NCBI GenBank assembly: GCA_016490735.1 | Contig: JAEMWC010000270.1 | Coordinates: 398,501-462,500 of the forward strand | DNA from: Pachyseris speciosa | Taxonomy: Eukaryota; Cnidaria; Anthozoa; Scleractinia; Pachyseridae | Length of the DNA stretch: 64,000 nt | Direction: 5' to 3' | In this document: positions 39,553 through 50,839 of the stretch, in pieces | How the letters are laid out: every line of letters begins with the position of its first letter | Position numbering within the stretch: position 1 is the stretch's first letter | The notes under the pieces: model-generated | Database searches by the model: none | Told to the model about the DNA's origin: nothing | The model's input: only the letters and a program-made list of their open reading frames with translations | Program-made: the position numbers and the translations under genes

Positions 39553-40209
39553 ATGGCGCACCGATCACAGTCCGTGATGATGTGTTTCCAGACCAGGTTC
39601 ATTTCCAACAACAGCGACCCCTGCGTGATATGCCTGGCTGTGGAGCACGATGATACAAAAGAAATTCCACTTCGCTCCCTCTGCTGTAATGTCAGCCAGC
39701 ACCTGCCGTGCATTTACCGGTGGCTACAGTCCTTAAACCAACAGCGCATGCCCTGGCAAAACTGGGCCTGTCCCCACTGCCGCCAGCCAGTCTACTTATT
39801 AAACCATTCCAGAGAGCCATGTTTCCTGTGCCAGTCCCTGGACATTGGCGGCCAGCCCACCTTCACGGAACGGTTGCCCTGCTGCTCCGTGTCGCTCCAC
39901 CACACCTGCCTATACCAGCACGTTCAGAGTTCACCCACCAACCGCCACTTCCGATGTCCACGGTGCCTGGCTACTTTGGAGACTCACTTCTCCAACGTCA
40001 CGCTAGACGTGGACAATGCGTCCCTCCAAGCCGGCTACCCGGTGCTAGGCCACGGTCAACTAGTGTACCGTCCACCTACCCTGCGCCGCAGTCGCCGATT
40101 GGCCGAACGGAACTCACTGCAGGTCTCCATACCCAGAGAGCTCCTGAGACGCAACCCCCGTCGCAGCACCCGACGAAACAATGTCCGTCGAAATCTGTTT
40201 CCAGAATGA
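39553..40209 (+). CDS. two-RING protein (RING-finger protein 2)
   Basis: Intact, 218 aa. First RING: CVICLAVEHDD, LCCNVSQHLPCIYRWL, WACPHCRQP (residues about 24-76). Second RING: CFLCQSLDI, LPCCSVSLHHTCLYQHV, FRCPRCL (about 84-135). The C-terminal third is Arg-rich (RRSRRLAERN, RRNPRRSTRRNNVRRN), possibly a nuclear localisation or DNA-binding tail. Likely a ubiquitin-ligase-type modulator of the host cell. Confidence 0.85.
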   Translation: MAHRSQSVMMCFQTRFISNNSDPCVICLAVEHDDTKEIPLRSLCCNVSQHLPCIYRWLQSLNQQRMPWQNWACPHCRQPVYLLNHSREPCFLCQSLDIGGQPTFTERLPCCSVSLHHTCLYQHVQSSPTNRHFRCPRCLATLETHFSNVTLDVDNASLQAGYPVLGHGQLVYRPPTLRRSRRLAERNSLQVSIPRELLRRNPRRSTRRNNVRRNLFPE

Positions 40210-40248
40210 ACATTCAAACATATAAAATTAATGAACCGTTGGAAAATA

Positions 40249-40254
40249 ATTAAA
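40249..40254 (+). terminator. ATTAAA polyadenylation-type signal for the two-RING gene
   Basis: 40 bases after the stop codon at 40207-40209. Confidence 0.45.
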
Positions 40255-40283
40255 CAGTTTGGAAAAGAAATCATGGCGTGTGT

Positions 40284-40332
40284 TCATTGACTACGGATCA
40301 GGGGATTGCAGGTTCAAATCCTGCCGGGGTCA
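40284..40332 (+). tRNA. tRNA-Arg(ACG)-like 3' half
   Basis: Anticodon arm with loop CTACGGA (anticodon ACG), then T-arm GCAGGTTCAAATCCTGC with a perfect 5-bp stem, then the acceptor 3' strand CGGGGTCA and TTTT. The 5' half (acceptor strand and D-arm) is absent, only TGGCG remains. So it is a fragment, not a working tRNA gene. It lies 84 bp inside the right TIR. Confidence 0.6.
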
Positions 40333-40415
40333 ATTCTTTTCCCCCAGTATTAAAACAGGGGCATTTTGAACCCCGAAATGATCTGAGGCGAGCTCGGTCC
40401 AGAAGGAAGATGGGT

Positions 40416-40644
40416 ACGGTCACGTGACCCTTTTGGATTGACAGCTAGTACCCAGTCCCCGCTCACTCATCAAATTTTGAAATACTCGACGCTGATTGGC
40501 TAAAAAAGTGACAGTTTTTGGGTCTATCCTAGCGCAGTTTTTCTAGTACCCAGTCCCCGATCACTCATCAAATTTTGAAATCCTCGACGCTGATTGGCTA
40601 AAAAAGTGACAGTTTTTGGGTCTATCCTAGCGCATAGTACTACT
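40416..40644 (-). repeat. Polinton right terminal inverted repeat (229 bp)
   Basis: Reverse complement of 16549-16776 with few differences. Contains the same two-unit 98-bp duplication. Ends ...GCGCATAGTACTACT followed by the target duplication. Confidence 0.95.
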
Positions 40645-40650
40645 GAGAAG
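40645..40650 (+). repeat. Polinton target-site duplication, right (GAGAAG)
   Basis: Copy of 16543-16548; the LINE RT frame continues directly from here. Confidence 0.93.
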
Positions 40651-42783
40651 AAAGGTAAAGATCGTTGTTTTATTGAGAATTGGAGACCTTTCTCATTGCT
40701 AAATGTTAATGCTAAGATAATGGCGAAAGTTATCGCTCCCAGAATAAAAGAGTTTTTGCCAAATGTAATTCATAGCAACCAAACTGGGTATGTCAAAGAC
40801 CGATAACATAGGCGAAACTGTTAGGTCTATCTTTGATATCATGGAATTCACAGATGCTGAAAATATTCCTGGCCTTTTAATATTTATTGATTTTCAACAA
40901 GCCTTCGATACCCTAGAATGGGACATTCTTTAAAATGCCTTGAGGCCTTCAACTTTGGACACGATTTTATACATTGGGTCAGGCTATTCTATAAAAACAT
41001 TCAAAGTTGTGTTAGAAATAATGGTACTGCCTCAGATTATTTTACCCTTAAACGCGGTGTCAGGCAAGGTGATCCACTTTCCCCTTATCTTTTTGTTTTG
41101 GCCGTTGAAACCCTCGCAATTGCTACTCGTAACAACCTTCAAATTAAAGGTATTAAAATAGGGAATGAAGTCACAAAAGTACTCCAGTTTGCAGATGACA
41201 CAACAGCAGTTCTCTCAGATATCAAGTCCGCCCTTGTTCTTTTTCAATCTTTGAAACATTTCGAGATTCTATCAGGCCTGAAAGTAAACAATTCAAAAAC
41301 AGAGGGATTATGGATTGGCGCGTTAAAGAACAATGACAGCAAACCCCTTGGCATCAAATGGCCAAACAAGCCAATAAAGGCCTTAGGAGTCTTCTTCAGC
41401 TACGACAAAACATTGCTCTATGAGAAAAATTTCAGGGAGAGACTTGTAAGCATTAAAAACCTTATAAATATCTGGTCATCTAGAGGACTCTCACTGTATA
41501 GAAAAGTCGTTATTAGTAAAGCCTGCTCCTGTCAAAGCAAATGTATATTTCTTCATTATTACCCACTCCTAATTATTTAAAAGAAGCAAATAAGCTGTTG
41601 TTCAAGTTTTTATGGAAGGGTGTTGATAAAGTGACGAGATTGTCGACAATAAACTGTTGTAAAGAAGGAGGCTTAAAGATGGTGGATTTAGATTCACAGA
41701 TCAAAGCTCTAAGACTAAGTTGGATGAAGAGAATTTTTACCCCGGGTAGTGGCACATGGAAATCCTATCTTCAGTATATTTAAAAAAAATGGAGGCTTCC
41801 TGCTTTTTAACTGTAATTACAACATGGATTATTTGGAAATCAACTCTCAGTTTTACAGAAAACTATTACAGTGGTGGGCTGAATTTCGTGAAAATTTCGG
41901 AGAAGAAAAAGATTGCAATCTATCATTTGGAATATTAAGGAAATATTAATCTATAGACAGTATTTCAGATCTGGCATCATCTGTATAAATGATCTTCACT
42001 TCGATGTAGACAACTTAACTTCTTTCAATAGGATCGCTAAAGAAATAGACGGAAGTAATTTCTTACCGTGGACCGGACTGCGCAATTCAGTGCCGCCCAA
42101 TTTGAGACATCTCCACTCCAGCTCTACTGTCGATTTTTCGAAGCCATCCGTTAAACACTCTAAATGCGTATTCGATGTAACCAAGACCAAATCAAAACAC
42201 TATTACGCCCTCCTACTTGGTACCAAGGCTCGTCTTCCTAATAATAGTATCAACTTGAAACGTGAATTTAATCTCGCAGAAGAACAACTAGGAAAAATTT
42301 ATCTCCTTCCTCATACTGTCACAAGTGAACCTTACTTAAAAGCATTCCAGTACGAAGTGCTAAATTCAATTCTATATACAAACGATAAATTGTATAAAAT
42401 CGGTTATATTGAAAACTGTTACTGCTCTTTCTGCAATCATGAAAAGGAAACTTTGTACCATCTTATGTTTCAGTGTCCTCACTCAAGTAAGTTTTGGAAA
42501 GCCTTTGAATTATATTTTCTCCCGGTAACAAATCGAGAAATAAGTCTCAATCCACGAGATGTTATTCTTGGAGTCATGTCCTCAAAATGCCCCCTGCTAT
42601 TTGATAATCATTGGCAAATTGTATCTGTGGGATTGCAGAAGGAATGGAGTTCTTCCCAACATAACCAGTTTTCTAGCAAAAGTAAACATCAAATTACAAA
42701 CAGAAAAATACATTAGTACCAAGAACAACATGCTCCAAGAATTTTATGATAAATGGAACTTTATAGTAGCTAGAGTAAGTTAA
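40645..42783 (+). pseudogene. LINE ORF2: reverse transcriptase and C-terminal region, broken
   Basis: RT signatures: FIENWRPFSLLNVNAKIMAK, RGVRQGDPLSPYLF (40918-41580) and QFADDTTAV, the catalytic F/Y-ADD box. The C-terminal part has YCSFCNHEKETLYHLMFQCP, the Cys/His zinc knuckle seen in L1-type ORF2. It ends STKNNMLQEFYDKWNF at 42783. At least six frameshifts or stops. Confidence 0.85.
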
Positions 42784-42807
42784 ACATAATTTGCTGACTA
42801 CCGGGTA

Positions 42808-42872
42808 CTTATTATATTATATTATATTATATTATATTATATTATATTATATTATATTATATTATATTATAT
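42808..42872 (+). repeat. (ATATT)n microsatellite, LINE tail
   Basis: About 13 uninterrupted 5-bp units, directly after the LINE 3' end. Confidence 0.95.
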
Positions 42873-43111
42873 TAAAATACAGTTAGCATAGAGATTGTTA
42901 TTAAATTTTTATAGACATACTAATAAGATTTTCATTTTTCAATTAGTATCTAAGTTAGTGGTGCTGTATTGTAGGTATAGTTGTATAGTATGGCTGTAAG
43001 TATCCTTGTCAATAAGTTTTCAATTAGTTCATAAGATAGTGGCGTTGTATTGTAGGTATTGTTGTATTGTAAGTCTGCAAATACTGTTGTATTATATGTG
43101 CACTATGTTTA

Positions 43112-44588
43112 ACAAATAAAAAAGCCTTAACTGTGCTTTGTTCTGTTATAAGGCACGCAAGGAAGTGACGAGAGCACGAAAGAAGTAGAAAGAAGCACGA
43201 GCCGTAGGCGAGTGCTTTTAACTACTTCTTGAGTGCTCTCGTCACTTCCTTGCGTGCCTTATAACAGAACAAAGCACGGTTAAGGCTTTTTTATTTGTTT
43301 TATAATAAAGAATTTCTTAATTTCCTCACGCATTCGGCTACAATTTTCGGAAAACTTTATTTTCCAAATCCTACGAGTGGCGTCAGCCGTGCATTTGTAC
43401 TCTCATAAGGCACGCTAGAACAGACCAATCACAATCCTTGTTAGAATGGCTTAATACATTTCATTGGTTAAAGACGACCAAAGCTGTCAAAATTTCAAAC
43501 CATCAAAGTTCAGAAACCATCAAAGTGCAAGTTGTTTTTTAGTCTAAAATCGCGATCAAAAAGCAAATTGTTCAGTGAAATTCGGCGGAATTTTGGCTCA
43601 TGCATTCGCTAAAAAAGGCGTAATGATCAAGAGCTAGTTTTAAAAGATACTCAGGAAGGTGAATTTTCGAGTTTGAAATGAAAGTGTAAAAGATTTTACT
43701 CGTGAAAAGCTTAAAATTTGGATCGGCTTGCATGGCGCCCGGCGTAGCGGGATTGTGTGGTTGAAAAACAAAATGATGATTCCACGGCATCATGCAGCTC
43801 ACCAAAAAGGGTCACAGAACAGTTTACCACTAACTGGAGGAACGAGTAGCTCAAACTTGGAGAACGAAGTTCTTTCTTTGGACAATTTAACGATGCGTGT
43901 TTTTAAGTGGATGTGTTTTTTCAAGTGATGGAATCCTCTACAACGACAGGTGAATTAAATAAATTTCAGCTTTGAACATTTCGTTTAATTGTTGCTACTT
44001 TTGTTCAGGACTGAAACTCGTATTTATCTCTCGACTGGATGTAAATAGTAATCATCTACACTCGTTTTGGACGCAAATTAAGAAATTAGCTTAAGCTTAG
44101 TTGAACTGTTTTTTCGTTTGCTTTGCGAGCGAACGAGTGATTTTACTCCACTTGGCTGACTGTTTTTCGACGTGCCTTAGCAATGTTAAGAACATTTTGC
44201 CCTTATTTTATTAACACGTAATTGGAATGAGTCCTTGTAAACCACTTGTGTTTTCAGAAGTTGCTGAAATTGCCCTCGTCGCTGCATGACTCGGACAATT
44301 TCAGCAACTTCTGAAAACACGCTTGACATTAATCCTTAACTTTTAATGCTGTTATTTGTGGTGTTACTCGCAGAAACATCTTCCAAATACATTGAGGCTA
44401 ACCGCTCGTTTTCATACACATTTTCTAGGTCGTACAAGACGTCTGAATCAAAATAAAAACGGAGGGAAGAATTCAGATTTTCATTTGGGACCATGGCGCG
44501 ACACCGTAGCTGCCCGTGCATCTGTACTCTCATAAGGCACGCTGTTTTAACCAATCGGAGCGCGCGTTATATCGAAACTTTATTATAA
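43112..44588. repeat. hairpin-bearing non-autonomous repeat, copy B
   Basis: Full-length relative of copy A (4267-5572), same order and orientation: head hairpin (43125-43285), TTTTATAATAAAGAATTTCTTAA, internal unit shared with copy C, CAGAAGTTGCTGAAATTGCC inverted repeat (about 44257-44320), and end ...TTATATCGAAACTTTATTATA. Confidence 0.7.
43125..43285. repeat. long palindrome at the head of copy B
   Basis: Arms CCTTAACTGTGCTTTGTTCT... and ...AGAACAAAGCACGGTTAAGG pair over about 70 bp with few mismatches. Confidence 0.85.
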
Positions 44589-45345
44589 TAATAAATTTAT
44601 TCATAAAAAAAACCCTCAAATCCCGTGGAGGATATCGATATTTAATTTGTGGGCTCAAGGATTCAATTTCCAGTATTAGAGACAAAATCTAAAAACAATA
44701 AAAGTTTTAAGGCATATTCTGCAGGTTTATCCCTTTGCGGGTACTTGGGTTTCAATATTCTACCAAGAATATGATTTACCCACAACCCTGAAATTAGGTC
44801 CATCCGAGCATTCTTGACTCTCCGAAAATGTCTGCGCAGATTACGCACAATTTGTTCAAGAGATTTGACAAAATTAGTATCAGTGACTTGGTCACTTAAT
44901 TCTCTGAATATGTTTTGTATATTAAGAAGGATCTCTTGCTTTCCCAGCAGTTAGCTTCTCCAATCAGTGGTGTATTTCTCTGACGTCTGATTGATTGTCT
45001 TCGTCATACCAATAGTGAAGGAAGTACAGAATATACTTCCCATTAAAAACACTCCGGATATGGTATACATTAAGTAATTTAGTATCGAGCCACTTTTCCT
45101 TTCAGCTGAAAAACTTTATTTTCGTTATTTATGTATGCATGTATTTATTTATCTTTTTAATAATCGGATGTACAGTTTTGAAAATATTTCATTCCACCGG
45201 AACTTTTGTTTTCCCAGTCTTAGTTTCAGTCTTTCTTGTGATGTTGAGGTTGTTTAGAGTTACAAAAAGCTCTTGAATATGTGAATGATCATCGCAGTTA
45301 TGAACTGACTACTTAAGCAGAAAATAAAGCCTGAAAAAAATTCAA
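44589..45345. other. no gene recognised
   Basis: AT-rich non-coding DNA with small open frames lacking motifs. Confidence 0.5.
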
Positions 45346-45350
45346 GCTTG

Positions 45351-45416
45351 TGCGGGGTTTGAACCCGTCACCTCTGCGATACCGGTGCAGCGCTCTACCA
45401 ACTGAGCTAACAAGGG
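45351..45416 (-). repeat. tRNA-derived SINE head
   Basis: Minus strand: A box TTAGCTCAGTTGGTAGAGCG, anticodon-like loop CCGGTAT, B box GGTTCAAACCC. The cloverleaf is incomplete (first bases and anticodon stem mismatched) and the unit continues into AAGCTTGAATTTTTTTCAGG, so it is a SINE rather than a tRNA gene. The full repeat probably spans about 45270-45520. Confidence 0.7.
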
Positions 45417-45589
45417 TGGGTGGGTGAGATGAGAGATGGACTGAAAGCGGCTGCCAGAGGCGCCTTTACAGGCTGACGTCCGATGATGATCATTCACCTA
45501 TTCATTCTTTCACCCTTGGACCAACTATGCATATATGCGTCGAAAATACCGTTTTGCTTTCATGATTTATTTCCATGCGCAATAGAAAT

Positions 45590-45917
45590 GTGATATATAT
45601 TATTATTGTTATTATTATCATTATTATTTCTGGGGAACTCTAGCTAAAGCCAGGAAAACTGAGCCAAGAAGTATTTAGCAGTTTTGTAGTCGACATTATT
45701 TATTTTATTACCAAATACGATGTTTGAGACTTTTTATAAAGGAAGTTTTTTTAGCCTAGTTTTTTCGACACATTTTTTGAAGCTGTTTTTTTTTAAATAA
45801 AAATCGATTAATACAGTTTTCCCCACAGTTTGTAACTTAATAATTTTGTAATTATTTATTATTTTGTAATATATTGGATGGATTGTTAAATAACATTATT
45901 ATTTAAAAAAATTATTA

Positions 45918-45959
<42 letters not shown>

Positions 45960-47392
45960 TTTGTCACAACGTCGTGATAATATGTCAATAGCACCAACTG
46001 GGGTGCTTTGCAATCATCACAGCCAACAAATCGCCTGCAATTCCCGAATTCCGCTGCATATCACCGTCCGTTTGGCAACAAAGCACAACATGCTAGTCTT
46101 TTGGCCAAAGAATAACATCAAAATTTACACATTTTTTCTACATTTACAACAAACCTCTAGCTCTCTACTTTGCATCTGCAATGAAAGATTTCCCTCACAT
46201 TTTCTGCCAGCCACGCTTCAGTCCGTTTCTGTGAGCCAAATCGTGCCTCAACTTGCCTCGTTCACGCCTGAAAAGAATTGTGGGTAATTCCCCTACACCG
46301 AGAGCATAGAATTCTTCTTCGGTTTGTTTCATAGTTTTTCCATAAGTGTTGAGCCACCCGGTGCTACCAGCGAAAAATTGCATCCATGAATTTTTTTTTC
46401 GGAAATTCACTCGAAGAACGGCAAGCAGACAGGGTCCATTTTGATTCAACATTGCTTACAACAGAGCGTGTTTGGCATCTCAATCAGCATGAAACCACCT
46501 CTCACCGCTGGTTTCTTTCAAAGGCTCGCCTTTACCCACACTCTAGCTTAATGATGCCAGCCAGTGGGCTTCTGCAGAGAAAAATGGCTCAGAAAGCCTT
46601 TGTAAAGGCAACAATGTTATCAAATTAGAGTGATTCCACTCAATCGAAAAACAACAGCCACTCGCGTACATCACGTGACACAGAAGTCTGAGTCCCCAGT
46701 ATTTTAAGGCAGCAAGTATTTTGTTAGGAGCTCCATATTTGGAGAAAGTATGTGTCCCAGACTATTAACTACCCAAAATGTGTTGAATTAAATAGCACCC
46801 CCTTGGTACGCAAAGGGTTAATCCATAGTTCAAATATATGATTTTGATATATTCATTCTCATAAAAAAAATCTTGTTTGAGCAGATTTTTCATGAAAACG
46901 CTAACATTTTTATTAATTTACCTCGTTTTCAACTCATGCATGAGCTAAATTTAAAATTAGGATAATTGTCGATAGCCGTCTCACTGACGAAGTGGAAATT
47001 ATGTTATCCTCCTTCAACCGGTATGGACAATATATTTTCTGGATGTATATGTGCTGAAGGAGGACAGGGGTGACAATAGTGAAAAATTACTCAAAAAATG
47101 GTTTCACAGAAGTTAAAATAAAAATCCTGCATAGAGAAACTGAGCAACTGATCTAGTTTTTAACCAATGAAAGGAACTTTATACTAAGCTTTTAGTCTGG
47201 ACGAAATTCTCCGACCCTTCAATATCATGATTGACATATCTCATAATTTACAAATATATCTGAGAGAGCTGGAAAGGCGGATCCTTATAACATTTGGTGC
47301 ACTTTGTGCTTAGAACGTTACGTTGGTGAGGATAAAAGTTCATGATCAGCTGCTTACAAAGTTGACCAGCAACGTCTAAATTTTGTTTTTAC
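45590..47392. other. no gene recognised; AT-rich with ATT microsatellites
   Basis: Contains (ATT)n at about 45917-45955 and other A/T runs. The open frames at 45961-46287 and 46386-46628 show no motif. Confidence 0.5.
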
Positions 47393-47568
47393 CTTTATCG
47401 TTGCGACAATGCGGATAGTATCTAAGGACTTCGAAGAAAAGACAAGTAAATCAATAAGCACTGCATGGCAGTCTTTGTATCTTTATCGTTGCGACAATGC
47501 GGATAGTATCTAAGAACTTCGAAGAAAAGGCAAGTAAATTAATAAGCATTGCATGGCAATCTTTGTAC
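47393..47568. repeat. 88-bp tandem duplication
   Basis: Two units starting CTTTATCGTTGCGACAATGC at 47393 and 47481, about 95% alike by eye. Confidence 0.9.
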
Positions 47569-48332
47569 AGGCTTAAGTTTTCACTCAAGAGTTTATTATC
47601 TCTTTCTTTGATTATCTATTTCTGAAGACGTGGATGCGGCAAGAACTGGCAGAAAATAACTCCCATCTAGAAATGTTAAGATGAAGACGTGACTAAGTTT
47701 TTTCGAAGATTAATTACTCCGAGTATTTTCCTCCGAGGCGAAATATTTTTATGTGGACAAAAACTGTTGGAGTTAATGATAGTCGGATGTCTCTGTAAAA
47801 GCGAGCTGTGCCGCTGGGGGCGTGCTGTGCATTGGCAAGACTTGGCTTTGGCCACTAGGCAATAATTTCGCTCTATCCAGACAATATATATTAAATTCAA
47901 GCAAGCTGCTACAAAAAAGTATTTTGTTACAGAGAAAAAAGCTTGATCATGAACGGCAAATGTTTTGAGAGCGATCTGGCGATGAGTGTATGGAAATCAA
48001 TCATGGCTTTTACGATGATTTCCGTGAATTTCCGTACTCGAATTAGTTATGCAGCACGCAACCAAATGAAGCGAAAGTCCGAATATTGAAACTTGTGTTC
48101 GATGTTGATTTATACGAAATTCCGGCCTGTTTTTTTCCGTTTTCAGGTAGCACTTTGGTTAGAGCCAATTAAAACTATTGGTGCGGTTCCCCCTTTTCCG
48201 GCTTTATTCCATAACCGCGACAAGCTCACGACTGCTGATGTTTCATCCATTTTGCAATCCTACCAAAACATTTTAGTTCTTTCTTACATTCGTTTAACGT
48301 ACTTCAAAGAGCTGAAATAAATTATTTTCGGC

Positions 48333-49262
48333 TTATGGTGGATTTGGGGTGATGCACTGACGAGCTAGTGCTCCGTAAAGGGAATTAATAAGCTTTTTAC
48401 ACGCGCTCTTAAATTCCCTAATCCTAGCAGCATACACGAAAGGGTTGCAAGCGGAGCTGCTGAAGGCAAGTAGGATGCCCCATAGCCAGTGTCGGTAAAT
48501 CCGGGCCTTATCACAAAGATCCTTGGTTGCCAAGTCCATACAAGAAAACACGACGTTAGGAAAGAATGTGATGAAAAATAGACCAATGACAATGGCTGCC
48601 GTCCAAGCCGCCTTTCGGTTCCTCAACATCTCGGCTGCTTCAGCGGGATTCAGGAAACCAATATTTACTTTCTGTCGATGAGCAGCTCTAAATATACAAA
48701 CATAGCAGTATGTAATTATCACGAATGGAATGAGGAAAGTTAGCACCAGGCAAACCATCCAAGCTATAGATGCACTGCCATGGTCCTTGGCAACGAATAA
48801 AGTGGAACTCCCAAATACCAGAGAAGAGGTCCATATAGACAGGACAACATAGGAACACCGTCTTTTTGTGATTATTTGATTGTACCGAATGGCCGATGTC
48901 ACAGCAACTAGTCGGTCGATGCTAATTGCGCACAGAGTAAATGTTGATGTTACTAAACACTGAGTCCAGAGAAAGTTCTCCATTTTGTATAAGAAATTAG
49001 AACTGAACCACATTTTCAAGGCGGCTAGTGCGATATACGTCGGATTCATGAGCAACGCGACAACAAGATCGGCAGCTGCGAGACATGCAATGAAGAAGTT
49101 GGAAGTAGTTCTCAGCAAACGTACTTTGTAAATGGTCAGCAAAATTATTGCGTTTCCGCTGAGGGCAATCAAACTGGAAACAGAATTAAGGAAGATAAAT
49201 ATTACACTGCAGTAATGTGATAAATTAGGAGACCATCCACAGTTTGCGTCTTCCCAGCTCAT
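48333..49262 (-). CDS. rhodopsin-class (class A) GPCR, single exon
   Basis: Intact, 309 aa from ATG 49262. Seven hydrophobic segments. TM1 SLIALSGNAIILLTI (GN), TM2 FIACLAAADLVVALL (LAxAD), TM3 end ISIDRLVAV (DRL in place of DRY), TM5 LTFLIPFVIITYCYV, TM6 IGLFFITFFPNVVF with F in place of the usual CWxP Trp, TM7 SSSACNPFVYAAR (NPxxY). Cys after TM7 could be lipidated. Cnidarians have large families of such intronless amine/peptide-type receptors; the ligand cannot be told. A longer upstream frame begins at a TTG and is not needed. Confidence 0.9.
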   Translation of the reverse strand: MSWEDANCGWSPNLSHYCSVIFIFLNSVSSLIALSGNAIILLTIYKVRLLRTTSNFFIACLAAADLVVALLMNPTYIALAALKMWFSSNFLYKMENFLWTQCLVTSTFTLCAISIDRLVAVTSAIRYNQIITKRRCSYVVLSIWTSSLVFGSSTLFVAKDHGSASIAWMVCLVLTFLIPFVIITYCYVCIFRAAHRQKVNIGFLNPAEAAEMLRNRKAAWTAAIVIGLFFITFFPNVVFSCMDLATKDLCDKARIYRHWLWGILLAFSSSACNPFVYAARIREFKSACKKLINSLYGALARQCITPNPP

Positions 49263-49775
49263 GGCGACCGCATCCAAGATATCTTACTTTCCAGAGCTCC
49301 AGCAATTTTCAACTTCGTTGTAGGTAATAATAACCACTGTTCCGCCGCGGGCTTATATTTGTTCGCTCCGTTAATCAAGCCTTGTCATTTGCTTATGCTA
49401 ATTTTCGATCGCTGCATGCGTTGAAATAATTTCAAAGTGAAAGGTTATATATTTGCAGAGCAGACCACTACCGGAACATCAAATCTTTCTCTCAGTTGGC
49501 AACAGCTGCTTTCGAAACTTCAGACTGACAATGTTTGTCGTTTAAAGTGAAATAGCGACGTTCCTGTGTACTTATCTCCTTCCCACGGGCCGCTTTGGTG
49601 CGGATGGAATTTCAATATTTCTATGCACGGAGCGTCATAGTTTTAGCTCAGTGTTTTACATTCTATGTTCACTTAAGCTGATGTGTCATTAACTTACTTC
49701 AAGAGAACACAATGCATTTTGAATTCAAATTTGATTCATAAATAAGCGGACTCGATCCATTTTTTTCTTTCAGTA

Positions 49776-49940
49776 CAGTGCAGTGGAACCTCGATTTTAA
49801 GTGCCAAGGGACTAGGGAAATTGGTTCGTTATATCGAGATCTTTTACCACACACTTAAAAAGGTCTGGCTGAAGAATAGCGTTCGTTGTATCGAAGACTT
49901 CGTTGCCGGTATAGAGGCTCGTTAAATCGAGGTTCCACTG
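49776..49940. repeat. Tc1/mariner-pogo-type MITE
   Basis: Inverted ends CAGTGGAACCTCGATTTTAA (49781) and TTAAATCGAGGTTCCACTG (to 49940), flanked by TA on both sides. 165 bp, no coding capacity. The left end has an extra CAGTG. Confidence 0.75.
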
Positions 49941-49942
49941 TA

Positions 49943-50839
49943 TTCTTAAGAGAATTGCTGCTCTCGTACCATTAAAATTTTTAATGAGAATTATCTCTGA
50001 ATTCCGCCAACAGATCGAAGAAACTAATTTTAACATTGCACCGAAACTGTTCTTATCAATCGATTAGTGTGAACTTCAGCACTTCAACCTGAAAGTCCAA
50101 ATGATTTTGAGTCAGAAAGCAAAGAAGTTGTGTTATGTTTGCCTATGTAAATGTTTAGGAAATTATCGAGCGAATAAAGAGGTTATTTTTATTTCAACCA
50201 ATCCCGCTAAAAGGACAGACTTCACATCTTGAGGAATCCTTTTAAGTTAATTTTCAATCAATCATTTTACTTCTAAAAGCGCAACTAAAGTATCGACCAA
50301 CAAATCTTCACTATCGACAAGTGGTACGTTTTCATTTAAATAACAATACTTCTTTTTAAATGCAAAGTCTGAAAGCTCAAAACCTGACCTTACACAGTAT
50401 TAAAAGCAGTACCACAGAGAAGATGATCAACAGCTTTAGCTATCTGATCTACATGGTCCCAATTTATGTTTCATTGTCTTTATTCAAGGACTCGTTGAAA
50501 AGTGAGAACCACCTTGCGCATTGACTACAAACAGTAGCAAATAAAAAAACTACACGATAGTTTTCGATTAAATGGTCCACTAGCTACGGGGTTTGATACA
50601 CATATTCAAAAACTACAGCCACCTTGTACAGTATTGGAAATAGTTAAGCACACGAAAGGTTTGTTAAATAGCTATCTCTGAAATTCACATTTTGGTGTGA
50701 AATACTCTAAAAGTAAAAACAACTCCCAAAAAATTGCAAAGCCAAACAAAAACTCCAAACTTAGAACCCCACCGACAGTACAACAAGCAGTACTTCAAAA
50801 GGACTGCTCAACATTTTGCCTTAAAATCTTTGAGGTTGA
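49943..50839. other. no gene recognised
   Basis: Non-coding; the small frames have no motif. Confidence 0.5.

Larger units (their letters stand above)
16549..40644. mobile_element. Polinton/Maverick (adintovirus-like) endogenous element, 24.1 kb
   Basis: Bounded by terminal inverted repeats beginning (G/A)GTAGTACTATGCGC and by a 6-bp target duplication. It encodes the diagnostic set: protein-primed PolB, retroviral-type integrase with a chromo-like tail, packaging ATPase, adenain-type protease, double-jelly-roll major capsid protein and penton-like minor capsid proteins. It is visibly more GC-rich than the flanks. The presence of capsid genes means it could once form virions. Stops and frameshifts in most replication and capsid genes make it a non-functional copy now. 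Confidence 0.96.
40645..42872 (+). mobile_element. L1-like LINE, 3' part
   Basis: Continuation of the element at 14408-16548. It carries the rest of the RT ORF, a short 3' UTR and an ATATT-type microsatellite tail (42808-42872), the usual 3' end of such LINEs. Confidence 0.85.

Noticed and set aside
16549..40644. Classification as a plain DNA transposon or a herpes-like or poxvirus integration
   Set aside because: The 6-bp duplication, retroviral-type integrase, protein-primed PolB and double-jelly-roll capsid set is specific to Polinton/adinto-like elements.
45351..45416. Functional tRNA gene on the minus strand
   Set aside because: A and B boxes are good, but the acceptor stem does not close, the anticodon loop lacks U33, and the sequence continues as a SINE body.
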